Assembly (NCBI GenBank): GCA_030272585.1
Contig: BSYQ01000016.1
Location: 1,178,001-1,242,000 of the forward strand
Reading direction: 5' to 3'
Length of the DNA stretch: 64,000 bases
From: Bryopsis sp. KO-2023
Taxonomy: Eukaryota > Chlorophyta > Ulvophyceae > Bryopsidales > Bryopsidaceae
Below, piece after piece: positions 1-11,200 of this stretch (position 1 is its first letter; every line of letters starts with the position of its first letter). The position numbers and the translations under genes were made by a program. The notes beneath the pieces were generated by a model, which searched no databases, was not told the DNA's origin, and worked only from the letters and a program-made list of their open reading frames with translations.

Positions 1-3000
1 GCGCGACTGACCAGCACATAACCATCCCACAACCACCCTCCCCATCAGTCTTCACAGTTGACGCTTGTTTGCTTCCGACAACGCCGCTCTTTCCGCTGTA
101 CAATCACTCGAACTCCCTTTTTCTAGTAACAGGTAAGGCGACCAGCGGGTCCCTGTCTTACTCGACGGGCAAAATGTATACTCTCGCGCGTTCGATTCTT
201 TTTTTTCTCGAATGGAGGAGCGGGTGGTACGATTCGACCCTCTCCGCGGCGGGCTTGGGAGCGATTCGCCGCACAAGCACGGTGTTTTTTTGATTTTCTT
301 TCGTGGTCGAAACCGACGTTCCGTTTTTTCTCTTGCGGGGAAGTGAATCGATATGACGACTTAGGCTAGGGCAGCCCTTCGTTGGGATATTTTTCTCGTC
401 GCTTTTTGGTGGTGTTAGTTTCGAGGAGCTGCGCGTGACGGTTCAAAAGAACGGAAAGATACTGTATGTGTGTGAAATTTTTAAAGAAATGACTCTCTTG
501 GGGCTGGGTGTTTTTGTGAGTGTGAGTATTAAGATGATCGAAATGGGGTCTGCACACATGGGTTAAATTTTCTCGCCGTGGGTCCAGGAATCATACAGAA
601 AAACTCTTTGTCGAAGAAAAAATGAATTACAGACAGTCATGCTTCTGTCGAGGGGGAAGCCCTCTCATGTTTTTGAGGAAAGCTTCGACCAACAGACCCC
701 AGGTGGAAAAAACAGCCCCATTTCTATTTTTAGAAAATCAAAAGAGACTGTGAAATGCCTTATGGCAATGAATGAATGAATTTTGTATTTATTTATTTAT
801 CAATTAACTTATTTATTTATTTTTCTTCTGAAGGTTGTTGGATCGGTCTTTTTCTATGAGTTCTTTCTTTCCTAATTGCTGTGATGCATTCCATCGACCG
901 ATATCTTTATCTTTTCTTTTTTTTACCTTTTTATATTCTTGTAGCCAGTTTTAGTGGTGACGGTGTCTATTTTGTGTCCCCAGAAAAATGGAATCAAAAT
1001 GCTTCAGGTTCTTTTTTCTTTTACTAATTGCTGGATTTTCGCTCGCAAATATATATATATATATTTTTTTTTAATTTTTTTTTATTTTTTTTTTTTCTGG
1101 GAAAAAATCACCTTTTTGTTTAAGAAGAAAAACAAAAAATATTTATTATTTATTAGTTTTTTTTCACAGGGTTGCAAGCGTGTGACCCGTTGTTACAAGG
1201 AAAGTGAAGATCCCAAAAATGGCATCGCGCTTCTTGCTGATGCCAGGATCAGAACCCTTGTCGATAACATATCCGGTGAGATTTTTTTTATATTTTTAAT
1301 AAAATTTTAGATTGCCTTGATTAAACGAACAATATAAAACAAATAATATGCTCATTTCAAAAAAATTGTTCATTTCGTTGCAATTTCCACATCCTGGATA
1401 TTCCAGACAAAGAACTCTTTTTTTTTGTGAAACGCATTGACAAGCTGTTTATTTTTTGAATAGCAAGATTTTTAAATGGGGAAATGCAAATGGTTCCTTG
1501 CATGCAGGCGATTGAGAATTTATTATTATTATTTAGACAAAAAAAAATTGGAATTTGAAAAAAGATGACATCTTGCACACAGGTTATTGTTCTTCCCTTC
1601 CTAACGATGACAATGAAGCTGAGGATTGCTGGACAGCATATCAATTTTTGCTCAACGAGCTGGTAAAGAAACACACAAAATGAAGCAATATGTATCCATC
1701 TTTTTTTTTAAAATATTGTTGTCAATAGTATTTTTCTCTTTTTTTTTTTTTGCTTCCCCACACATAAACGCTTTTTTTTTGTCTTTAGATTTGCATGTTT
1801 CCAAGGCCTGTTTGTAAATTAAACTCTGTTTGTTCTGTTTGCGTATCTTTGCTTTTTTTTGGGGGTTTTTTATATACGTATAAATTTGGGTTTGCAGAAA
1901 TCAGCCGAAGAGGAATGTGTGCTCAACGTGAAATACGGGGAAAAATATACCAAGGCTTGTAAGAAGGTCGAACACTGGGAAGATTTCCTCAGAGAGGTGG
2001 GAAAACAGAGGGAAAAATTTCACCTCCCTCTGGTAATCGATTATATCTCCCCCCTTGTTTTATCTTCCCCCCCCCTTCAAAAAAAAAAAAAAAAAAGTTT
2101 TGTTTTGTAAAGGTACAAGTAAATGAAAACTTCACGTGAGTTTCAAAATTTGAACTTTATCCAGAAAAAAATGGTTGTTGGAGTGTTTTTCTTTTTGGGG
2201 GTTGGGCCGAAATATTTTTTTGATATTCTTACATCCAGATATATATATGTGCATAATACGTATTTTCTTCAAATTGTTTTTTTGTTGTTATAGAGTGAAG
2301 ATGAAGGCACTATCAATACCGTTCATGTTTTAAAGACATTGAACAAGGCAAAACTCCATAAAGAAGACGCTCCCAACACAAAGGAACTCTCACCCAAGGA
2401 CAAGAAAATGCAGGTAAAAATAATGAAGTAGAAGATGTATCCATAATAAAATGTATAATTTTAAAAAATACATACAGATATTAAACCGTAAAATTCTATA
2501 TTTTATTATTATTTCTTTTTAATTTTTTTTTTGGAAGGCGCCTACGCCGCCAGTCAACTCTATGTTTTTTATTTTATTTTATTATTTTATTTTTTTTTTG
2601 GGGGGGTGCGAGTGCAAATGTGACCTGGGCGCTGGATCTGGACGTTGATTTTATTAGCAAAATTTGTAGCTGCGGAAAAAAAGTATTATGGGATGTGTTG
2701 AAGATCACTTTTAATTTTCAATTTTCTCCCCCTTAATTGGAAAAAGAAGAATCGAAATATATCTTGTCACCACCACAGGATTTCGCTGCTTTTTTCCATG
2801 TGATGGACAAAGATGGGGATGGCCGGCTGAATGTCGAGGAATTCCGTTCCTCCATGAAGCGATTGGGCGACGAATTGCACGGACCGATGGTATAGTAATT
2901 CCCTTCTTCCATTCATCTCGGTTTTTTATTCAAATATTTTTTAAATAATTAAAAACAGGTTTTGCTTGGAATATGACTAATATCTTCCGTTCTTCTCAAG

Positions 3001-3414
3001 TTTTTTAAGAAAATTTTGATTTTGATTTGATATGACGCGGAATTTTCAATTCAATTTTTTATTTTTGGTGATACAGGTTGAGACGATCCTTGAGGCTGTC
3101 TCGAGCAGCTACGGTTTCCTGGACTTCGATGAGTTTATGGCTGTTGTTGAGGTGTGTTTTGAGAAAAAAATGAAAAAGGGGGGGGTCGCTCGCTGAAACA
3201 TAGGGTCGAACGATAGAGAAATATCCTTGCAGATTTTTCAGATGAAATATATAAGAATGTGGAAGAATGGCTGGATTATCATTTGTTGATTTTTTTTTTC
3301 GAACTTCTTTTTTTTTTCCCACAGGCTGAGGAAATTCGATCCCACAGCAGACTGGCTGCAATCATTCGTCAAGGGCACTTGCACCAAAAAGAGCACAAGT
3401 GGTGGTCGGAGTGA
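1..3414 (+). CDS. EF-hand calcium-binding protein (5' partial)
   Basis: Multi-exon gene read from exons that stay in phase: about 1-132 (first visible piece, less certain), 949 or 955-1007, 1170-1275, 1583-1662, 1898-1996 (or to 2032), 2294-2413, 2779-2889, 3077-3151 and 3325-3414, ending in TGA. The exon at 2779 encodes a canonical EF-hand loop (DKDGDGRLNVEE). The exon at 3077 encodes a second, degenerate loop (SSYGFLDFDEF) that lacks the first ligand Asp. The N-terminal half is acidic and carries several cysteines (GCKR..RCYK, GYCSS, DCW, EEECV, KACKK), and an apolar stretch (SLFLVT-V-VTVSIL) joins the first two exons. This suggests a secreted, ER or membrane protein, but I do not recognise the family. 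The true start codon is either outside the window or in an exon I could not place. The EF-hands are certain; the role is not. Confidence 0.72.
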
Positions 3415-5049
3415 TACCTCCTTTGTCATTAAGAGGGGTTGGGGGGGAAAAAAAATATGTTGGAGAAAATCGGGAAAGAGAAAGAGTGAGAAGAAGAAAA
3501 AAAAAGCCACCAAAGAATGAGAGAAAGAGAAAGAGCGAGAGATAATTTTGTTGGTGAAAAAAAAATGTTAAGAGAGGATGATAACCTTTGGGTTTTTTGA
3601 TTCGTTTTGTTTTTTGGTGGTGGTCGAGAGGAGGAAAGAATGGTGTTTTTTTATTGGTGGCAATTTTGGTCTGTTGGTCTGACGGATGGAATCTTGAGAG
3701 GAGAAGTTGTAGTCGTTGCTTCTTGTTTTTTGGTTGCGATGTAAAATCACAGCTTTGTGGGGCATCCTGTTTTACCAAAAAGAATGAGAAAAAAAAGGAA
3801 AAGGTTTGGTTTAAAAAATTAGACAAGAAGAAAAAAAAGGGTTCAGGAGGGGGTCCAAAACAAATGAGAGGAAATTGCTTAATGGTGAGCATACGTTAAA
3901 GAAAGAAAGGGAGGGAAGATTTAAAAAAAAACTTTATTCTCTATGTTCGATATTTCTGTGTACGAGACTCCTCCCCCCCTCCCCAAAAAAAGGAGAGGGT
4001 GTGGCTTGTATTATTTGAAATTTGGGGGTTGAGGATATTTTCTATCTTTTTCTTGCTTTTTTTTGATATGAAGGGTTTGCTGGGGAGTTCGAAATGAAAG
4101 TGAACGAAGGAAAAAAAAAAAAAAGAAGAAAAAACCAAACAATTGGAAGATACAGGAGAAAAGAGAATAAGCCATCCTTATTTTCTGTGTTTTTTTCTTT
4201 TCTTTTCCTTTTTTGCTTATGGTCCCTTTGTTCTCGCCCCTTAGGGGAAATCGTAATCTTTTTTGGTGGTGGTCGAAAAAAAAAAAACATGAAAAAGAAA
4301 CGACCTTTTATTGTGTATTATGATAACAAATGAACAGGTTTTGGTTGATAAAAGGGAGGGCTTTTTTTTTTGCAAAGAGAAAATACATATGTACACTGAA
4401 GATTGGCAGTCTGATGTGTTGGTGTTTGATGGTTGGTTGATGGCCCCCTGGATTCCGAATACTTGGCTGTAATATATAAATTTTTTGGCAATATGCAAGA
4501 AAAAAGGGGAAATCAGAATTTTACCAACTGTGTTCATAAAGAGTCATCTTTTCTTCAGCTCGTTTGGTTTTTTTCTTGGGGGGGGGATGATTACACATTT
4601 TATCTGTCCACTGTTGTTTGTTGTCCCAGTCAGGAAGGAAAGTGTTCATTACTGCGAAAAGAACCCAAAACTTGCTAGCCTAGCATGTATTGGTTTTTCT
4701 TTTGTGGGAGGTCGTGTTTTCTTACATCCCATCAAATTAGGTGTCCCCTTTTTTTCTCATGCCATCATTTTTCCTTCTCTAACCTGAGAAAAGAACAAAA
4801 AGAAAAAAGAAAAATCTTTTTTTTTCCTGTTCTTTTTTCTGAGCCGTCTAAAAGAAGTGTCGATTATTTAACCAAAGCGATGCACCAAAAATTTTGTTTT
4901 CAGGTAGCAACTGCACCGCCCACGTGGCTGTGAGTGTTCTAGATTTGAGCAACCCAGAACTCATTTATCATTCAACATCTGACGCAAATCGATGTTGGGA
5001 AAAAAACGGCCAATTCCAATTCCACTCTAGTTTCGTGTAGGTGGCGAAA
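3415..5049. other. intergenic, low-complexity
   Basis: This holds the 3' flank of the EF-hand gene and intergenic DNA dominated by purine and T runs. The open frames here are made of homopolymer tracts (long runs of F, K or G), and I see no conserved domain or phase-consistent exon chain. Nothing supportable as a gene. Confidence 0.6.
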
Positions 5050-5057
5050 CGGATGCC

Positions 5058-6592
5058 CAGGCGTCTTTATTTGAGGACACGTGTGGACATTGTCCTCATT
5101 TAAGGTCTTTGACCTGTCCTCATTTCACAAAGATTAATCCAGTCAGCCGCAGACAAACACGGCCTTTTGCGGCAAGGCGACCCTGCCCACTCACACAGTT
5201 GTTGTCCCTGGGCACCCACAAGGAAAGGAAAGGTGTTTCGCCCGGCCTCGAAACTGTCCCTTTATTCTGTGGGCACTTCTCACGCCATACTGCGTCGAAA
5301 AAACTGAGTCGAACGTCGGGGGTCACCAGCCACCAAAACGACCGTTACATGAAAGTGGAGGAGAATGTTTTGTGGTATGCATTCTGAGGCTGAGACATAG
5401 GTGGAGCCTTTGTGGACTAGAACGCCTTTGAAGGCTGTCGACGACATTCGTCCATCACAAATGAAGTGAACGAATGTGGTCGACACTCTTCAAATACGCT
5501 ACTTGTTTACCATCTCCACCGTCTCCATTGTCGAACAATGCCCCCAAGGAAGAAACCCCAGCGTGAGCACCCTTAGAATGAATGGTACTCCGTCCTCTAC
5601 GGGCTCAAGGTCACGATTGTTTCGTCTCGTTTTGCATCACCATGATTGCAACTCTTTGCGGCCGGAATTGCAACGGTAATGCCAACAACCTCTCCCGTTG
5701 AGGCAGATTTCTCCCTAATGAACTACCGTCGAGATGAGTTCTTGTAGAGGGTCCCTTTGTTTATGAGAGGAGTCAAGTCGTGTGGGAGGAGTGGTCGGAG
5801 TCACAAGCTCTATCGAGCGTCAATGTCTTACACAAGTCAAAATACGGTCCTCGATACAATCCCAATAGCGCCCTTTATCCACACTCTATGTCGGACATCG
5901 GGAAAGTCAACCATGTGGCTCTAATTAGCCCGAAAACTCCCAGTTGATCAATAGCCCGACTACAGTTCTGTAGTAGGCTCAGTGATTTTTCTCTTGAAGG
6001 CGTGATGCATGCCAAGCAGTGTGAAGCCCTTGTGGCCTTCGCTAAAGCCTTGTAGTTTGGTGAAAGAACGTGTTTTGGGTGACTGGGGTGGTTTCGAGAT
6101 GAAATTTTGGGTGGCAGCTACACCCTTCATCGTATTTAGTGTAGCCTACACTATTTCCGTGTACGGCAGAAATTTTAGAAAACAGAAAATAGTGTGGGCC
6201 ACACTATTTCCGAAATCTACACTTCTAGTTAACGTTTCGGTTTTCCATGAATTAGTGTGGCCTGCACTATTACTGAGGTAACACTATTAAAAGACCCACA
6301 CTAAATACGATTGAGGGTGTAGCTAGCTATAGTGTTACATCGAGAATTTGGGATATTTTGAGTGGACTATAATATGTAACGGGACGAAGTGGGTCACTTT
6401 GCACTTCTGTGAAAGCGCGCGAGTTGATCAGATAAATCGCCTTGCGCTCAATGATACTTATGCTCGCTTTTTTGTCGTTTTCGCGCCGTTTTTTTCCGCT
6501 GCACTCACACAACCCTCAAATAAGCCTCACAATGTGTCCTCAAATACCAGAATGAGGACAATGAGGACAGTGTCCTCAATTAAAGACGCCTG
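5058..6592. mobile_element. hAT-like non-autonomous DNA transposon
   Basis: Terminal inverted repeats lie at 5058-5080 and 6570-6592. Both begin CAGGCGTCTTTA, end GAGGACAC and match at 22 of 23 positions. An 8-bp direct repeat, CGGATGCC, flanks the element at 5050-5057 and 6593-6600 and fits as a target-site duplication. An 8-bp duplication with termini beginning CAG is typical of the hAT superfamily. Subterminal GTCCTCA/TGAGGAC motifs recur inside both ends (near 5089, 5115, 6536, 6552 and 6561), as expected for transposase binding sites. The 1,535-bp interior has no open frame above about 95 codons and no recognisable transposase, so the copy would depend on a transposase elsewhere. A second, smaller element is nested in it. 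The near-perfect ends and intact duplication suggest a fairly recent insertion. Confidence 0.88.
6121..6319. mobile_element. TA-flanked MITE with internal palindromes
   Basis: This 199-bp element lies inside the larger transposon. Its ends, 6121-6142 and 6298-6319, are inverted repeats matching at 20 of 22 positions (CACCCT... / ...AGGGTG), and TA dinucleotides flank both (6119-6120, 6320-6321), as left by Tc1/mariner-type insertion. Three near-palindromes of one design sit inside: TAGTGTAGCCTACACTA (6137-6153), TAGTGTGGGCCACACTA (6190-6206) and TAGTGTGGCCTGCACTA (6253-6269). The first two are followed by the same TTTCCG. It has no coding capacity. The TA sites could also be chance, so the superfamily is tentative, but the inverted repeat itself is clear. 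Confidence 0.75.
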
Positions 6593-6904
6593 CGGATGCC
6601 CAATAGTCTGCGCGATCGGCAAATCCAAAGAAAAAAATAGAGGAAAAATTCGGTTTTCTTTCTTGGCGCCGTGAGTTCTTTTTTTTCGTCTTCTTTTTCT
6701 ACGACACCGAAAAAAGAAAAAAGCACCTTCGAAATAAGGGGAAAAAAAAAACGTCGCGAGAAAGGAAAAAGAAAAAAAAAACAGCTGAAAAAGAAATCAG
6801 CAACACTGGAAGGCCAACTCTCCCGCAAGCGAACGCTGGCGCCAGAGGAGGTGCGAAAAAGACCCGTAAATTTTCACGATCGCGGCGTCGGTCCGTCGTC
6901 GAGA

Positions 6905-8218
6905 ATGTTCAGCTTTGGGGCGGAGATGATGGACGAAGAGGAGGAGGAGGAGCCTCTGCCCGCTCGGCTCGACTCCTCGGGCGTTTCGCAATTTCTCACG
7001 GTGGGAAAAGACAAGTTGACGGTGAGTTACAAAGGGAATGGGCAGCACCCCAACGACGTGGGCTCGATTCGATCCAACAAAGCGGTGCCCAGCAAGCGGA
7101 GGATTTACTACTACGAGGTCTCGGTGCTTGACGAAGGCGAACGCAGGAGAATCGGAATAGGGTTTGCGGACAAGGATTTCAAACTCCAGCGACAACCGGG
7201 CTGGGATCCCAACAGTTTCGGTTATCACGGAGACGATGGGCGGAAATACTGCGGCTCCGGGGTAGGGGAGGATTACGCGCCGACTTTCACCAAAGGGGAC
7301 GTGATTGGAGCGGGCATCCACCTCGAAAGGCAAGAGATTTTCTTCACGAAAAACGGAAAATTTCTGAAGGTCGCCTTCGAAAGGGTGCAATCGGAACTGG
7401 AGCTATACCCCACGATTGGTCTGCATTCGAAGGGGGAGCAGGTCGAGGTGAACTTCGGTGGGAGGCCCTTTCGCTTCGATCTGGAGGGGATGTTGATGGA
7501 GGAAAATGAGCGCCTTCAGCGCCAGATTCGCGGGTGTTACGTTTCCCCCGGGCAAGTGCACCAGGTCGTGAGAATGTATTTGCTGCACTATGGCTACGCT
7601 GACACTCTGCGCGCATTGGACGACGCTGCGGGCTTGTCTGAAGACGACAAGAATGGTTATTCGTCGATGGAATCGAGGGAGGGCTCGGCGCTGGACGTCC
7701 GACGGGAGGTCCGGCGCCAGATCCTCAGCGGAGACATCGACGCGGCGATAGGGATCTTGCAGCAGCGCTTTCCGGAGCTGCTGGACAGGAACAACCCTCG
7801 TCAAGACGTCGCGTATTACCTCTACTGCCAGAAATACGTGGAGCTGGTTCGAAATGGGATGGTGTTCGAGGCGGTCCGCTACGCGCAGGATGCCCTATTT
7901 CCTTTCCGCGCTAATTCAGAGGACTACAAGGAGGGCTTGATAGACGTCATGGCGGTGGTGGCTTACGTAAACCCGGAAGAGTCCCCCCAGAAACATCTTT
8001 TGACGTCCGGACAGCGAGAGATGGTGGCGGACGTCGTCAACGCGGCGATGTTGTTGAGCGCGCGGGGCAGGGATGAGGGGGACCATCGACCGGTATCCGT
8101 TTTGGAAAGATTGTTGAGGCAATTGGTGGCGTGTCATCGACAGATGCGCTCCGAAAACAGAAACCAAGGGGAGGTTTTCAAGTTGAAAGAACACCTGCTG
8201 CCTCCCGTCACTTCTTGA
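6905..8218 (+). CDS. RanBP9/RanBP10-like CTLH complex subunit
   Basis: A single-exon gene of 437 residues from the first in-frame ATG (MFSFGAEMMDEEE). The frame is open upstream to 6671 but has no ATG there. Domain order is that of RanBPM proteins. A SPRY domain covers about residues 45-185 (RRIYYYEVSVLD, GIGFADKDFKLQRQPGWDPNSFGYHGDDG, FFTKNGKFL, PTIGLHS). A LisH segment follows (VHQVVRMYLLHYGYADTLRALD), then CTLH (RREVRRQILSGDIDAAIGIL) and a C-terminal CRA region. Homologues scaffold the CTLH/GID E3 ubiquitin ligase in cytosol and nucleus, with SPRY used for partner binding. Codons are GC-rich, unlike the AT-rich intron-rich neighbours. The hAT element ends only about 305 bases before the ATG, so the promoter must lie in that gap or within the insertion. 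The family call is secure; RanBP9 versus RanBP10 orthology cannot be resolved. Confidence 0.93.
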   Translation: MFSFGAEMMDEEEEEEPLPARLDSSGVSQFLTVGKDKLTVSYKGNGQHPNDVGSIRSNKAVPSKRRIYYYEVSVLDEGERRRIGIGFADKDFKLQRQPGWDPNSFGYHGDDGRKYCGSGVGEDYAPTFTKGDVIGAGIHLERQEIFFTKNGKFLKVAFERVQSELELYPTIGLHSKGEQVEVNFGGRPFRFDLEGMLMEENERLQRQIRGCYVSPGQVHQVVRMYLLHYGYADTLRALDDAAGLSEDDKNGYSSMESREGSALDVRREVRRQILSGDIDAAIGILQQRFPELLDRNNPRQDVAYYLYCQKYVELVRNGMVFEAVRYAQDALFPFRANSEDYKEGLIDVMAVVAYVNPEESPQKHLLTSGQREMVADVVNAAMLLSARGRDEGDHRPVSVLERLLRQLVACHRQMRSENRNQGEVFKLKEHLLPPVTS

Positions 8219-11200
8219 TCTTCAAAAGTTGGGAAAAAAACTGGAAAAAAAAATATGGACAGAAACTGGGAAAAATGGGGAAAGTGGGGCTGGGCATCCC
8301 TCCTTCCTCCCTTGTTGAACTTTTTTTTTTTCTTCTTCTGCACCACTTTCGGCACTTTTTTCTTCCCTCCCCCCCCCTCTTTTTTCTAACTGGCTGTGTG
8401 TGTATCATTCTCTAAATTTTGGATCTATTTTTTTTTCTTTTCTCTTTTTTGGGGGGGCGGGTTTGAGGGGAATAGAAGAGTGATGGTGGACACAAGAAAA
8501 AAGCTGACGGGGGTGGGTTGAGTGGAAAAATTACCAAAAAGAAAAAAAAAAAAAAAGAAAAAAAATTGCAAGATGTAAGGTATTTTACTAGGGCTGCTGA
8601 ATAACACGGGTGTGCAAAAAAAAAGAAGAGAAAAGAAAAGAAATAGATGTGTCGAAAGATAATGGGGTTCTGTCCGTAAGTGGACTGGAAAAAAAAAACG
8701 AGCTGGGTTCAAAATCGAAACAGGCAAACAAAAAAAATGTGCATCGAGGTGCAACAAAAGTTGAACAAGGGAAAAAAAAAGAAATTGCGGAGTATTGTTT
8801 CTACTTTTTTGTTTTTTTTTAATTAGTTTGGTTGGGAGGGAAAAGAGGGCTGTGCCTGTTTGTGCGTGCGTTTTTATTTTCTTCTTTTTTTGAGGGAGTG
8901 GGGGTTGAAGGTAAAATGGGTTGTGCTTGCAAGGATGTATACAATGATGTATATTATCAAATTTTTCTTTACAGCATGTTGGTGAGTGTGTGTATGTCTT
9001 TTGTGGTGAAAAGAACAGTTTTTAATTAGTGTGGTTTTTGTTGTTGTTGAGAAGTTGGAAGAGTACCGACGAAAGTGAAAAGACTGATCGTTTTTCTGGC
9101 TGCTATTCTTCTGCACTCCACCATTCTGTTCTCTGTGCAGGAGGATAGAGTTCCCGAGCCAGCATGAATTTGTATTGTTTTTTTTGCTTTTCCGTCCCAT
9201 TGTATTGAGTTATCTGGATGTTCCGCTGGTCAAAGCATGGGAAAAGAATCTTGCTGTAGTCGAATCTGTTTCCTTTTATTTCCCCAAATAAATTCAAGTT
9301 CTTGCCACATCTGATTTTGCTTGGAAGGCGGGCTTTACCTGAGTGGATCAAGAAGCAGTTTGGCAGGAAAAAACACACCACTACTACAATTTTGTTGCAT
9401 TCCAAGAGTTTTTTTGAAGGAAAAAGCACCCCACTACAGTAGTCAGACCTCCTCGATAATTAATGCATGCAGCAGTGAGAAGAAAGACTGAAATTTGGAG
9501 AGGGGGCTGGGTGGGACAAGGATTTATTGATGAAGCGGTTCAGAAACAATGTGCGTGGAAGTACGAAACCAAGACCGTCTCACTGACTCTATTGAGCGTT
9601 GTTACGACAAATGGGGGGGAACAATGCTAATTGAGGGAACAACCGATATGTCAGACAGTGGGGGGTAAAAATAGGTGAATGGGATACGAATTGTTGTTCC
9701 TGGTTTTGGGCATTCTGTAACACTTTTGGGTGCACATTGAGTACAGTGTCCCCATGATTTGGAAGGACCCCGTTTTCGGGTACAACAAGCGACAATAAAC
9801 GAGTTCTTCACACAACTCTGATTTTAAGAAGTGTTGGGCTGGTTAGGGAGGACATTGTTCAGATTTGTTGAATATGGTTAATGTTGGACGGTTATGAAAC
9901 TGGGATTGACGGACAATTTGACAAAATGTTGGAAGCATGGATGAATTAAGTTGTCTGGAATAAACAATTGTGTTTTTTGAGATATAGCTGAGCGCATCCT
10001 TTCTCTGTATCTCGAGTCGCAGTGATTGTTGTGATTCTACATGGTTTTCGGAGCGAAAAATTCTGGAGGTCCTGTGCGTCTTGGGACTTCTCACAATATG
10101 TCAAGGGAGAGTGACCCCGTCAACCCAAAACGCTCATAACCAGAAGCGAGAACTTGAGCGATTGGAGACCGTGAAACTTTTAAGTCAAGAAGCAGCAGTC
10201 GAGCAGGATGCTGACCCGGAACACGTGGGCAGGTTAAAACAAGTGGCGGCAGAAATCGAGAAGTTGGTCCCGGAAAGACATGAGCAAGCCGCCACGAGGG
10301 ACCTAGTACTTTACAAAACAAGGGTACAAAACTCTAGCTTTCTCGATTGTGCATCGGTGTTTGAGTAATTCATGAGACTATATCAAAATGTTGGTTGGTG
10401 GAAGGGACGTTTTGGCACCTGGTGTGCAATCATCGCCACCACAATGTGTGTTGGATATGGTTTTCAACGAGGTGCCTTCTTTGGACATTATCCTGGCACG
10501 GAGACCCATTGTTAGACAAGTATCGACTACTCGATTTTTGATCGAACCAGTGGAGAACAAACGAGTGCATGGGCGAAAGCCATATTTGGTGACTCATGTC
10601 AAACAGATGCGGCACTTTTATTGAGTTCAAAAGAGAACTTCTTTGAAGTTCGGAGTTAGGATCGGGCATCCTATTTTTCGGGATCAGGATGGATGGAATT
10701 TGGCAAAAAGTGGGGAATTCGGTTGGAACGGTCAGCACCCCATATGAACAGGGGCAACAGCGTCAATCACGTTTTAATCAAACGATGATACAAGCCATAC
10801 GGAGATTGACGCTCCATCACAGGGTGGAATGAACGGGAACGTTTTTGACCTGAGTTTGAGGTGGCGCCAGGCCCAAGTGGTGTTGTGACGATGGGATGGT
10901 GACGGTGAACCAGTCCAGTTTGATTGGTTATGGCAAACCCAAACAGCAACAAAAACAAAACCAAGGAACGAAAGAGTTGACCACACCACCTGATCCTCGA
11001 ATGATCGAGTTGGTGACAGAACTACAGTACAGTTCCATCACTATTTGAAATACAGGTCACGAGTAGGCCTAGTTATGAAAAGCCATGCTATTCACCGAGA
11101 AGCTGGAGACGCTGAAGGAGCAAATAGAAAAGCCAGAAAAAGGAATAGCCCTTGAGGCGATGCTGACATACTGCTCGAAGGTTTGCCAAGAAACATGTTT

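Noticed and set aside
6797..8194. Long antisense frames across the RanBP9-like gene
   Set aside because: They are shadows of GC-rich coding sequence. The sense strand carries clear SPRY, LisH and CTLH motifs.
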